Source: Undaria pinnatifida (taxonomy: Eukaryota > Sar > Phaeophyceae > Laminariales > Alariaceae). From it: a DNA stretch of 64,000 nt. A program made the translations under genes and the position numbers. The notes beneath the pieces were generated by a model, which saw only the letters and a list, made by a program, of their open reading frames with translations, made no database searches and had not been told where the DNA came from. This document shows positions 22,868-33,700 of the stretch, piece after piece. Position 1 is the first letter of the stretch; the number at the start of each line of letters is the position of its first letter. Location of the stretch: NCBI GenBank assembly GCA_012845835.1, contig JABAKD010000025.1:30541761-30605760 (forward strand). The letters run 5' to 3'.

Positions 22868-23260
22868 AATGCTTATTGAGACTTTTTCTTGTGCACAATT
22901 TGACTTGCGGGAAGCGCGAGAAGAGCCTGGGTAACAGCACCCGATGAAAAATCGACGAGCAGGGAGATTGCTGAACCCCGGAGGCTCCTCTTTTTCGCGT
23001 TCTTCCTCCAATTTATTATCCTCCAGTGGGGCCACTACTTTCACCCACCCTCTCAGTAGTACAGTAGTAGTAACTCAGATCCGGGCTCACACGGCGGGCC
23101 TCCCTCCCCCCTCCCACTGCGGTACGTACCTTCTTTTTATGGCGAGAAGAATTCAGCATTTATTTCCTTCCTTCTTCCTTCCGTCGTCAACTCGCGTCGA
23201 ATTGTATGCGCGATAAAAGTTGAAGGCAAGAACCGGGGGGGAGAAGGGACAACAGCTGTG
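22868..23260 (+). repeat. SINE body without tRNA head, interrupted
   Basis: ACTTTTTCTTGTGCACAA, GAAAAATCGACGAGCAG and GATTGCTGAAC match the body at 38695-38790. The 3' tail (CGATAAAAGTTGAAGGCAAG, AACCGGGG) follows only at 23210-23240. About 220 bp of other sequence separates the two parts. Confidence 0.55.
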
Positions 23261-23498
23261 ACCACGGTTTTTTTTGTTGTCCAGAAGAAGCTGGAAAGTA
23301 GAAATAATGTGGAAAAAGAAGAAAAATAAAAAAGCAGCAGCAAGCAGTAGTTCAGCCTTGGGATCATCAACAACAACAACAGAAACACCTGGTGTCACAG
23401 GTTTGGAAATATGAATTATTTAGCTCTGCTATACTACGTACGCTATGTATCGCATGTTGCGAACTGGTACTGGCCTGTTACGTACCTGTTTAGACTAA

Positions 23499-23757
23499 TT
23501 CTACGATAGCCCCCTCAAAAACCAGATATTTTCTTTAACGACGTTTCAAATGAATCATGGCTGCTCGACACAACAAGGAAGGATACTAATGAAAGAAAAG
23601 TATCCATAGTCTATACGAATATCCTTGTGTGCAAAGGTCTATCAATCGATGACGTCGGGGTGTCGAGGGACATCGTATTTCAGGAGATACGACCGGGAGA
23701 TGGTTTAGAAACCGGCGATTTCGGTAGAGAAAACCTGGGGGGGCTATCGCAGAACGA
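23499..23757. mobile_element. MITE-like TIR element, copy 2
   Basis: Second copy of the element at 3880-4128. The ends are TTCTACGATAGCCCCC and GGGGGGGCTATCGCAGAA, inverted with few mismatches. A short frame through the middle is not open in copy 1. Confidence 0.65.
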
Positions 23758-23929
23758 CTCTTTGCTTTTTGGCACGTGGTATTTTTGTGATGCCCTGGTG
23801 CGTCTTTATTAGGAGTACCTGAAAATGCAGTTTTGTGAAGGGCAGAAACAATGTGTTGATAGTGCGGGTGTTGTGTTGACGGGTGGAAGTAGCAGTCTTG
23901 TAAAGGACACACACCACATAAGCTACACC

Positions 23930-25262
23930 ATAGTTCCAAGGGGAGTCGCCGACCATGTATCCTTAATGAGGATACCCCCCCCTTAAAACGCGCTATCGGA
24001 GTATCACACGCAGCTTGCAAATATGGGTTTCGACAAAATCTTCGATCTCACAGCCGAAGTTTATTTTTATCATTCAAATATATAGTTATGTCCTCTGGTC
24101 CCTCGTAGGAGCGCAGCTGTGACTCCTGGTTCCTGAGGACATATCACGAGCAAGCTCGACGAACTCAGAGCGGTTTTGGGCGCGGTGAGAGGTGGATGGA
24201 TGGCACAAATAAGGGCCTCCATTTAGGCGCATGTAATATAATAGACTATAGCCATCTATGACGTAGCTTTCATTCATCCCCCCTCCCCCCCTCCAACGCC
24301 CCCTCCTTCCCCCCACCCCGCACGATCGCCTAGACCCAGCACCGCGCGTATAGCAAGCCCCTACATATATAATTAATACGCGCGATCGGAAGATCACACA
24401 AAATGTTGCGAAGATCAGTGTCGACCAAATCCTTGATTCTCATAGCTGGAGTGTATTATGATATGTGTATTTTAATATTATATGTGACCTAAACCTCTTG
24501 AACCCCCCCCCCCCACTCTTTTTTTTTTTTTTTTTTTCCCCTCCTTTTCTTCTCGCTTTCTCTTGATCGAACGCCCCACCTTCGAATATCGAAACCCGCC
24601 AGAGTAATAAACACTTCCACGCCCTGGATATCGCCTCGTTATCGTTTTAGAGCCGTCCATGCCGCTGCTGCAATTCCCACCCACCCCCGCCCCCAACGCC
24701 CCCTCCTTCCCCACCACCCGCACCATCGCCTAGACCTAGCACCACGCGCATAGCAAACCCCTACCTCTATGCGACCTAAAGCCCCCCCCCCCCCCCCCCG
24801 CCCCCCGCCCCCCCCCGACACATTTCCCCCCCCCCTCCCCCACAAGAAGGATTTAAAGTTTCCACGCAAAAATTAACCTGCCCCACCCGTCCCCTCCCCC
24901 CCTCCCGCCACCCTTGGGATCAAAATCAGACCCCCACGTGTTTAAAAACTCCGCCCTCCCCTCACCGGTTATTCGACTTACAGTATTCACTTGATAAACT
25001 GATGCATTTCCTTCCACAGCTGTCAGATTTTGTCCCCCTCGAAAACGGGTTTTATAGTTTCCGCGCACAGACTGCCTAACATCACCCTGTTGACCCTGAT
25101 AGCAACACTGTAGTTGCAAGGGGAGTCGCCGACCAATAACCTGAATGAGGACACACAACCCGTAACACGCGCGATCGGAGTATCACACACAGCTTGCAAA
25201 GATGAGTTTCGGGGACAAAATATTCGATCTCACAGCTGGAGTGGATTTTAATTTTTATAATA
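23930..25262 (+). repeat. Element E, one partial and one long copy
   Basis: 23930-24065 is a terminal segment alone. 24240-25262 has C-tract modules (near 24500, 24680, 24780, 24890) and a well-preserved terminal segment. The long copy keeps type-B blocks (CGCCAGAGTAATAAACACTT) and type-A blocks (CACCGGTTATTCGACTTACA). Confidence 0.7.
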
Positions 25263-25273
25263 GACTGTAATAG

Positions 25274-25989
25274 ACGCATGCTACGATAGAGGTACTAGCA
25301 GGTTTCGTCTGAAGAAGTAAATGTTTTCTGAATGACTTAAGACACTCCTTAACCCCTTTACAACTGGAAACCCGTTTTTGGGGACAAAATTACTTGGATT
25401 TAGTATAGGGAGGGGTTCGGGGGCTCTAAAGGGGTTGACCCAAAACCGTCGGAAAATAAATAAATATTAGGCCATTTTTTTTACAGGATTGTCGTTGTGT
25501 TCCTAGGCCAGATGGGATTTCTATCGGGTAGCAGTTTCATTTTTCTCCTCCTGAAGTCAGTTTCTGGGGAGTGTTAAGGAATTCGTGGGGTATTAGTCCG
25601 TTTGGCCACTTGCAAAAGGTTAACCAATAGCTTACCCAGACTAAGCCTTATAACACTCTCCCCCCCTGAAACGGCGGGATAGCAGGTCGGCCGGATATAC
25701 GGCGGACCTCTGTCAATATCCAAGCCGTTTCATTTCCTGGGGATACCAGGAAGAGTATTTTTCAAGTTCGACATGGATGGGGAAAATCTGAAAAGTTTAT
25801 TGTTGTGGACGGTGGGGATCGAACCCACGACCCCAAAAACCCATGGTCTGTCGACGACGCCATTTGTTAAGGTTATTATGGTGGATGTGGGGATCGAACC
25901 CACGAAACTAAGCCTTATAACAGGAGGTCTTGAGCTCGCCAATTGAGGAACCTCAGAAAAAAATGTGGTGCAATCTAACGTAACACGCG
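25274..25989. mobile_element. TIR element, host of a TRIM insertion
   Basis: Ends ACGCATGCTACGATAGAGGT (left) and AATCTAACGTAACACGCGT (right, inverted with mismatches). Its middle (CTCCTTAAC, TTTCATTTTTCTCC, TCAGTTTCTGGGGAG, GAGCTCGCCAA) matches 29807-30063 and 35631-35923. A 351-bp TRIM interrupts it at 25572-25922. Without the TRIM it is about 360 bp. Confidence 0.55.
25572..25922 (-). mobile_element. TRIM element, copy 1 (non-autonomous LTR element)
   Basis: On the minus strand the 5' LTR is 25865-25922, a primer-site-like TGCGTCGTCGACAG follows, then about 200 bp of interior, a purine tract AGGGGGGGAGAG, and the 3' LTR at 25572-25655. Both LTRs have TG...CA ends in the plus reading (TGTTAAGG and CTTATAACA). 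GGAG flanks both sides as a 4-bp target duplication. The 5' LTR is only 58 bp because its centre is replaced by sequence like a tRNA T-arm (GTGGG TTCGATC CCCAC). It encodes nothing. Confidence 0.8.
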
Positions 25990-27055
25990 TCCCTCGCTGC
26001 CGAAATCGGATCAGGGTTAGTGGTGTGCTCGTGCCAAACGTCGATGCACACACCAAACCCACACAACGGAGGAACTACATTTCAATAAATAAACCCACGC
26101 TGTATCCCAAACAAACGTTCTTGGAATTTTCTCGCTGCCACCTGGCCACAGCCAGCTGATCCGTCCGGTAGATACGGAGAGGGTTCGTCGCTTGCTGTCG
26201 CTCCGCTCCCAACGCCTGCTCCTCATTGACACAGCTAGTGGTAACGATGGGTAATGCTGTGCCGACTGTTTCATTCGGTTATGTCCAACTATCCTATCCC
26301 TGATGTATGCTAATACTCCGTTTACCTATCTATGATGCGACCATCCCAAATGATTGTTCATCAAATAATACCTGGTAGCTACTTATAACGTAGAGAGATG
26401 GCCAGGCATGGCTGTTCGATTGGTAGTACACTAGCGGGGAGCCTATGTCTGCGAGATTATCACTCCCCATTACTAGCTATCGATTGCACATAAGTAAAAA
26501 ATCCACTGCGGGTTTTTGGATCTGAACGGCTTGCTGCGCCTCTGCTCATGATTGACACGGTGGAGCACGGGTTCGGGGTCGCGTGCACTCGATAAGGTGA
26601 TGCGCGCGCCGATAATGGCCACAGCGTCGCCGGCGGGACCTCGCCCTCAGCGTTCGCATTGGGTGTACCAGGGCTGACGCTGTCCGCACCGTCGAGAGGG
26701 GTGGGCTGTTCCGCCATGTGTGCGTGTGTCTGGATTTCCCGCTGTGCGCCGCAGTGTCACAGGGTGTGTGAGTGATATCCGCAGCGCGCAGCAATCAGGT
26801 TGACTTGAAAGCTGTACCCCTCATTAAGAAACGCTTCCTACATTGAGGAAACCCGATAAGTCGGAAAGTCGGCACCTCCGTAGTTTCACGACTGACTGTT
26901 TGTCTGACTAGTAACTAGTCGGCGAGCTAGTCGTGCCGTCTCACAGCCCACACAGAAACACCCACTCGACACGATACCGCAAATACCATTCGTAGCAGGT
27001 GGTGCCAATATTTTACGGAGATTTACAACTATTTGACATCAATGAAAAAACAACA
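25990..27055. other. Intergenic DNA with one weak open frame
   Basis: The 85-codon minus frame 26460-26717 (starting MAEQPTPLDG) has acceptable composition but no domain and no splice context I can support. 26395-26460 contains one imperfect inverted arrangement. The rest is unique. Confidence 0.35.
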
Positions 27056-27184
27056 TGTATAATATAGACTAGACTATATATGTATACTCGTAGTATAGTC
27101 TTAAGTGTATATGTATCATGTGTATAGAGTCTATATATGTATATGTATGTGTAGACTATATGTATAGACTAGTCTATGTAGACT
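27056..27184. repeat. TATAGACTATA-type low-complexity tract
   Basis: AT-rich imperfect repeat of TATAGACTA / TATATGTATA directly beside an element E terminus. The same tract type recurs at 28175-28345, on the other side of that copy. Confidence 0.8.
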
Positions 27185-28175
27185 ATATTATAAAAAGTGA
27201 AAATACACTCCAGCTGTGAGATGGAAGATTTCGTCGAAACTCATCTTTGCAAGCTGTGTGTGATACTCCGATCGCGCGTATTACGAGTTGTGTGTCCTCA
27301 TTAAGGATATAGTTCGGCGACTCCCCTTACAACTACAGTGTAGCTATCAGGGTCAACAGGGTGATGTTAGTCAGTCTGTGCGCGGAAACTATAAAACCCG
27401 TTTCTGAGGGGGACAAAATCTGACAGCTGTGTGTGGAGGGAAATGTATCCGTTTATCAAGTGAATCCTGTAAGTCGAATAACCGGTGAGGGGGGGGGCGG
27501 AGTTTTGAAGGACGTGGGGGCCTGGTTTTGATCAAAAGCGAGCGGTGTTGGAGGGGGGGAGGGGGGGGGGGGGGGGGGGGGGGGGAGGGGATGGGCGGGA
27601 AATTTGTGCGTGGAAGCTATAAATCCTTTAAAGGGGATAAATCTGACGGTTTTGGAAGAGAAAAAAAAAAAAAAAAATGCACCAGTAAATCATAGGGGGG
27701 GGGGGTTGGGGCGGGGGTGGGGCGTGTGGGGCAGCTCAATCTGTGCGTGGAAACTATACATTATTTTGAGGGGATAAATGTGACGGTTTTGGAAAGAATG
27801 CACCAGTTTATCATGTATAACCTGGGGTAAGTCGTACAATCAGTGAGTAGAGAGAGGGCGGAGTGTTCGAGGGGGTGGGGGTGGGATGGGGTGGGGGGGT
27901 TGGGGAGGTGGGGGGTGGGGGCGGGGGGGGGGGGTGGGGAGGGAGGGGGCGGGGAAGGGTTTTAGGTGAGGGGTTTGTTGTACTTGTGGTGCTAGGTCTA
28001 GGCGATGGTGCGGGTGGTGGGGAAGAAGGGGGCGTTCGGGGCGGGGGGGGGGGGGGGAAGCAGCGGCATGGATGGCTCTAGAAAGATAATCAGGTGATAT
28101 CCAGTGCGTGAAGTTTTTATTAATCTGGCGGATTTCGATATTTGGTGGGACGTTTGAGTAAGGGAGAGCGAGAAG
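27185..28175 (-). repeat. Element E, inverted copy with G-tract modules
   Basis: Terminal segment at 27195-27500, type-A modules at 27600-27870 and a type-B module at 27965-28170, each with G tracts. It lies between two matching TATAGACTA tracts, which suggests insertion into or expansion from such a tract. Confidence 0.7.
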
Positions 28176-28562
28176 GTATATGTATATGTAGACTTACGTA
28201 TATGTAAACGTATGAATATGTAGTCTATATGTATAGTCTAGTCTATGTAGACTATATGTACATGTGTAGTCTACATGTATAGTATAGTCTACTTGTGTAT
28301 GTATAATGTATACTACTGTATAGTCAATGTATACAAGTGTTTATATTATTTTGTGGTATACTTAGCTCCCATCCACCTCATGAGCTTCCGTCCACCTCAT
28401 GGTACATCTATCTTTGAAATAGTGGGTGTCTGCTTTTAGAATGCAGGTAGGTACTGCTGTATGATATGAAATGGTGAAATATTTTGAACTTGCAAGCTAC
28501 GGTAGAGGTGAACGTTTTTCTTCTGAGACACTTGGCGCTCGAGAAGCGGTATACTCTTATCC

Positions 28563-28860
28563 CATACGATACCATACATCATACCACACACCATACTATA
28601 CATGATACCATGCACGATACCATACATGATACCATACCATACATAATACCATGCATGATACCATACATGATACCATACGTGATACCATACATGATACCAT
28701 GTACATGCTACCATATATGATACCATGCATGATATCATACATGATACCATACGTGATACCATACATGATACCATGTACATGATACCATATATGATACCAT
28801 GCATGATATCATACATGATACCATACACAACACCATACATGATGCCATACGTTATACCAT
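28563..28860. repeat. Minisatellite, ATACCATACATG-type unit
   Basis: About 300 bp of ATACCATACATG / ATACCATGCATG repeats. The Met/Val/Tyr-rich frame on the minus strand is a by-product. Confidence 0.9.
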
Positions 28861-29105
28861 AGTCTACATTATTATAAAAATTAAAATACACTCCAGCTGT
28901 GAGATCGAATATTTTGTCGAATTATACTGTACATCACACCATCACACCATGTAAGCCCATATGCACCTTACCCCAAACCACTGTTTGAGTAGTCTAATCT
29001 GGAAGCGCTATGAGCCCGATGAACAAAGCCATGGCCTATACAGCCCGTTTTTTGTTGCGCGTTTGTTGAAGTGGATGCCTTTTTTTCGTCAAGACACTTG
29101 TTGAA

Positions 29106-29468
29106 GTGGACGCTAGGGTGCGCATTCGCGATCACCAACAAGCTGCCAGGTATGTCCTGCCGTCGCTGCCATTGTTTAGGCTAGGAAACCATCAATTGAT
29201 TGTCCGTTCGGCTACTGGTGTAGAAGACGCGTGCTATATGCGATGGAGGCACGATCACGTTACACAATACTCCGGAGTATTAGACTATGGGTCTATGTTT
29301 GTTCTGGAATGTCGGGGATTCTTTACCCCTAATGGTCGGGATGACACTCTTTTTTTAAGTAACAGAAACAAACGATATATGCCTAGGCCAGATATTACTG
29401 GTATATCATATGTATGTGGGTATGTTAATCGGGTTGCACTACTCTTTTGCTCCGAAAAAACTAGTTAA
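29106..29468 (+). CDS. Unassigned 120-codon open frame
   Basis: Open from ATG to TAG with mixed amino-acid composition, lying inside the possible TIR element at 28492-29686. I recognise no motif, signal peptide or membrane segment. It could be a fragment of a transposon protein or a chance frame. It has no visible splice sites and no copy elsewhere in the window. Confidence 0.2.
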   Translation: MDARVRIRDHQQAARYVLPSLPLFRLGNHQLIVRSATGVEDACYMRWRHDHVTQYSGVLDYGSMFVLECRGFFTPNGRDDTLFLSNRNKRYMPRPDITGISYVCGYVNRVALLFCSEKTS

Positions 29469-29615
29469 TGAGGGTTAAAAAGGGTTAATAAGGGTTACGA
29501 AGAAGGGTCAAGGAGGGTTAAGAAGGGTTACGAAGGGTTAAGAAGGGCTAGGAAGGGCTGAGAAGGCTTGAGAAGGGTCAAGAAGGGCGAAGAAGGGCGA
29601 AGAAGGTGTGGACAT
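29464..29615 (+). repeat. AAGAAGGGTT minisatellite, telomere-like words
   Basis: About 150 bp of ~10-bp units AAGAAGGGTT / ACGAAGGGTT with interspersed AGGGTTA. It is degenerate and does not match a uniform telomere array. Confidence 0.8.
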
Positions 29616-29707
29616 CCTCAAGTGGTTAGGAGCCTCAGATAACACAACTAAATATGTAATGCTGCACCTCTACCGTACGTAGCTCACGTGTCAGAAGGTC
29701 AGCCAAC

Positions 29708-29708
<1 letters not shown>

Positions 29709-29751
<43 letters not shown>
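29709..29751. repeat. Uninterrupted run of 43 C
   Basis: Forty-three consecutive C residues, the longest homopolymer in the window. The complementary strand is a G run able to form quadruplexes. Its length may be an assembly estimate. Confidence 0.9.
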
Positions 29752-29752
<1 letters not shown>

Positions 29753-29806
29753 AACTAACCCCTATGGAACCCATCGCCGCAGGATACGGTGTATTTGCCG
29801 GAGACG

Positions 29807-30063
29807 CGTGACACGATAGAGGTAGCACGTTTTGGCTACTTCTGTGAATGACGGGGCTCCTTAACCAACAATCGTCGGAAATACGCATTCGTTTTGCATG
29901 AAGTTTTCGTCGTGAACCTAGGCCGTGGGAAGTTTCATCCGGGGTATCATGGTACTGTTTACTCTTCTCCAAATCAGTTTTTGGGTTAAGAAAGGACATG
30001 TCTTGAGCTCCTAAGTTGAGGAACCCTAGAAGGAAAGTGGTGCACCTCTCGTATCGTAGCACG
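29807..30063. mobile_element. TIR element just upstream of the protease gene
   Basis: Ends CGTGACACGATAGAGGTAGC and CACCTCTCGTATCGTAGCAC are inverted. The interior matches 25274-25989 and 35631-35923 (GAATGACGGGGCTCCTTAAC, AAATCAGTTTTTGGG, TTGAGCTCC). It ends about 120 bp before the predicted start codon, so it may form part of the promoter or 5' leader. Confidence 0.6.
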
Positions 30064-30181
30064 AGTCCGGACACGGTGCGGTTGGCGTGCTTTTTCTTCT
30101 CCGCCAGCCGATGCATTGAATCAGTAGCCAACGACGTCAACAATCGCACGGCCTCTCTCATTTCTCCCGCCAGGAGTAACG

Positions 30182-30770
30182 ATGAGGGTCAGAAGTGTAA
30201 CGCAAACGCTGCTGGTGTGGCTGACGTTGATCGCAAGTGGCACTATAAGCGAGGCAGCGAGACAGACCACATTCGTCAAGAGGCAAGGGACGGTATTCAG
30301 GATCGACTGGTGGGACGACGGCCGGTTGGAACCTTATGAACTCCACTTTACGACATACGGCGTTTCCTCGGTGTACGCATTCGATGCCTTGGGAAGTCTG
30401 ACGGCTCTAAAAACCGGTGGTACGCTGTACACGTTCGACATGGACGTCGAGGCGGCCAACGGCGCCCCGGAAATACAGTCGTCCGCTACCTCTTCCGACG
30501 TCGGATCGAGAATGCTTCTTGGTACGCATCATGAAGCCGTAGATGGTGCGGTAGGCTACGCTCGACGTCGTCTTTATGCGTGCACCGACTGTGAGGAGAC
30601 GTGGGACACAGTGTGCGATGTAGGCCTCGTGGACGTCTGCGACTTGGTGGAATTATGGCCAAGCGTTTTCACCAAGGACGCCCAAACATCCTTGGTGATA
30701 GTGTGCAGCGCGTTTGGAGCAGCCTGCAAGACGTCTGCGTTCGATGCTTGCGATGGACAGTGCACTGAAG
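30182..30770 (+). CDS. Protease gene exon 1: signal peptide and Cys-rich domain
   Basis: Starts with Met-Arg-Val-Arg, then a hydrophobic stretch LLVWLTLIASG and a likely cleavage after SEA. The mature part has eleven cysteines, all in its C-terminal third (CTDC, two more before VELW, then CSAFGAAC and CDGQC), so disulphides are likely. It ends in phase 1 at GAAG|GTGCGT. The domain itself is unrecognised. Confidence 0.7.
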
Positions 30771-33700
30771 GTGCGTTGGTGATTTCTGTCAAGCATCCCT
30801 CGACACAGAAGATGCACGTAAGAGGTAGCGAGTTATAGGCATTGCCATTGTCTATAGAGCTATGCGAATACGTCTGGAAAGTTCCCAGGCGAAAACAACA
30901 ATCTTGACCCTCCCGCCCGCCCACCTTTGCTGCCGTGACGTCCGTCCCTTCCGCAACGTCTACTTGGATTGATTCTTGAAATACCCGTCTCCCGAACGAA
31001 CTCCAGCTCCGACTCCCGAACCGGTTGTACCTTGGACACCCGAACCAGTTCTACCTCCGACCCTTAGCCCAATTCCATTCGTCGAACCCACTACGGCTCC
31101 GGCCTTGGAACCAACTCAAGCACCCATTCTTGAACCCACTCCAGCTCCGATTCCAGCACCTGTTAATGATCCGTCCCCCGAATCGGTTCCAACTCCGAAA
31201 CCCGAACGGACTCCAGCTCCAACCCCCGAACCGACTCCGTCTCCGACTCCCCAACCGACCCTGGGTTCGACCCCAGCTCCGACTATAGCTCCAACCCCCG
31301 AACCGACTCCATTGCCGACTACGTCTCCGCCTCCCCAACCGGTTTTGTCTCCGACTCCCCAACCGGCTACGTCTCCGACTCCCCAACCGGCGACGTTTCC
31401 GACTCCCCAACCGACCCTACGCGCGACCCCAGAGCCGACTCTAGCCCCAACACTCGAACAGACTCCGTCTCCGACTCCCCAACCGGCTACGTCTCCTACT
31501 TCTCGTCCGACCCAAGGTTCGACCCCAGGGCCAACTCTAGCTCCAACCCCCGAACCGACTCCGTCTCCGATGACGTCTCCTACTCCTCAACCGACCCTAG
31601 GTTCGACTCCAGAGCCGATTCTAGCTCCAACCCCCGAACCGACTCCAACCTCCGAACCGACTCCTTCTCCGATCTCCGAAACAACGTTGGCTCCGACCTC
31701 TGATCGGACTCCAGGTCCGACCCCGGAACCCACTACAGCTCCAACAACTGCTGACACACCGGCAGAAACAGGTGAACGGCGGACGTAGGGGTGAGGGCAA
31801 GTCGCACGTGTGCTCCAAACGTGGGGGTGTATCAAGGCATACTACCAAAGGCACCACCATTCAAATACTAGCACAAGTAGTACTGACTATAAGGTGTAGG
31901 GGTGCGCACCTGTATGTGTCTGAGGCTCTAGGCATGAGGAGCGCTATGTTCATGACCCCAAAACTGATCTCGAGAGTCTCAACAAGGCGATGTTTACCCA
32001 GCAACCAAAACCGGTTTGGAGACAAGTGAAAGTACAACCCAATGAGCGATTCCGTGGAGTAGGTAAAAAAGAAGACCAGGTTTTTTAATTACACAGAACG
32101 TGCCCCCAAGAAATTCGGTAGTTGCTCATTAGATGCTCATTTGACGTTCATTTCATGGGCCCGCGTCAGCCGTATTTGTTTTGGCCGAAAATGACTGTTA
32201 ATACCTCGATCATATAACACGTATCATGAGTGCCCTTAAATCGCCTTCTGTGGACTACCAAAGCTCTCGGATGGCGCTCATACCATCCTGCCGAGACAGC
32301 TGCTAGTGAGCACTTCAGTGGCGGGACCTCGATTCTCCCTGGTGCGGCCCGATATTTTCATCGCGCAAGAGCATCGTGAAAACCGTACTGAGCCGCCCCC
32401 CCCGCCCCCGCCCCCGCCCCTGCCCTATTGACATTATCTTGCCTCCGGTGTACCCGCAGCCGCATGCAACCCCAATCCTTGCGAGAACGGGGGCTCGTGC
32501 TCCGTCGACCCTGCCGGTGGACACACATGCTCGTGCGCTCCTGGCTACGGAGGCATGGCATGCCAGACTGACACCTCATGTGAGCAGCACCGGCGTCAAT
32601 CGTTCAACATTGTCAGTGCCTAGGGGTAGAGTGGCTGAGAGAGGAATGCGTGGCGTCGTCGTGGAAGCGAGAAATACCTGGTGCTCCAACGCAACGCCGT
32701 CATAGTCGCAGCCACCGCGCGAGCTAACGTAAAACCCGGACACACCGACTTCGTTATAGCTTCCCTGTATTTATGTGTTACTCATGTGCTAGTCAATCTT
32801 TCTCTCTCTTGCTGCCGCAGCCTTGGCCACGTTCTACATCGAGCTCGACTTCATCGGGACTTGGACAGACGCACGCATGGCTCTCTTCCAATCGGCTGCC
32901 GACAGGTAAAAACTACATCCCAGCCAAACGTGTAACAACGATAAACGCTGAAGTGGTGCCATGCTTACCTTACCGCACACGCTATACCGTGAACGCGTGT
33001 GGCGATCGTTTTTGTTTCGGAACACTTAGGGGTAGTAACTGTATTTGTCGAGTCTAATAATACGTCTATATTTGATACACGTCAAGGGCGCAACCGATTA
33101 GCCCTGACCCTCTCCCCTCCTTCGAGGATTGAGGAGGTCCATACCCGACCGGACACCAAGCCATCGCCGGCTAGGGGTGAAGCATGTCCTCAGAATTTTC
33201 TGACCTCTTACCCTAAATAGCTTAATGTCTCACCATCATCATCCATTATCACCCGAAATATGACTTCCAAGGCATTCGTTCTCGCAATCCGACCAGCATT
33301 TTTCTGCATTGCGGGGTAGTGTTGAAAACAAATATATAGTTGAACATGATTACACTATGTCGCCGATAGTTTCCCAGGTGAGGAGAGTTCAACCTGTAAC
33401 AGGTAGCAGGTAACAGATAACAGGTAACAGGTAACCAGAAACAAGGCAACCAGTAACAGTGAACAGGAAACAGGTAACAGGTAATCCGGTGTCATATAAA
33501 CGTTTCGCCCCAAACCTGCAGCCCCTACCGATGCTACTGCTATCACTACCACTACCACTACCACTACCACTGTCACTACCACTACCACTACCACTACCAC
33601 TACCACTACCACTACCATAGTAGTAGGAGAGTAGTAGAGTAGTAGAGTAGTAGAGTAGTAGAGTAGTAGAGTAGTAGAGTAGTAGTAGTAGTGGTGTGGG

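Larger units (their letters stand above)
28492..29686. mobile_element. Possible ~1.2-kb TIR element
   Basis: The left end GCAAGCTACGGTAGAGGTG and the right end CACCTCTACCGTACGTAGCT are inverted and match the terminal motif of the elements at 25274, 29807, 35631 and 47307. The interior holds two minisatellites, a short inverted element E end (28866-28920) and an unassigned 120-codon frame. It may instead be two separate end fragments. Confidence 0.45.

Noticed and set aside
25813-25905. tRNA gene candidates with GTGGG TTCGATC CCCAC arms
   Set aside because: Only the T-arm is present. Acceptor, D-arm and anticodon arms do not form, and both motifs lie inside a TRIM.
28436-28891. 151-codon minus frame rich in Met, Tyr and Val
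   Set aside because: It is a translation of the ATACCATACATG minisatellite.
31051-31410. Arg/Gly-rich minus frames over the Pro/Thr hinge
   Set aside because: They are mirror images of the PTPEP repeat. The plus frame fits the spliced protease gene.
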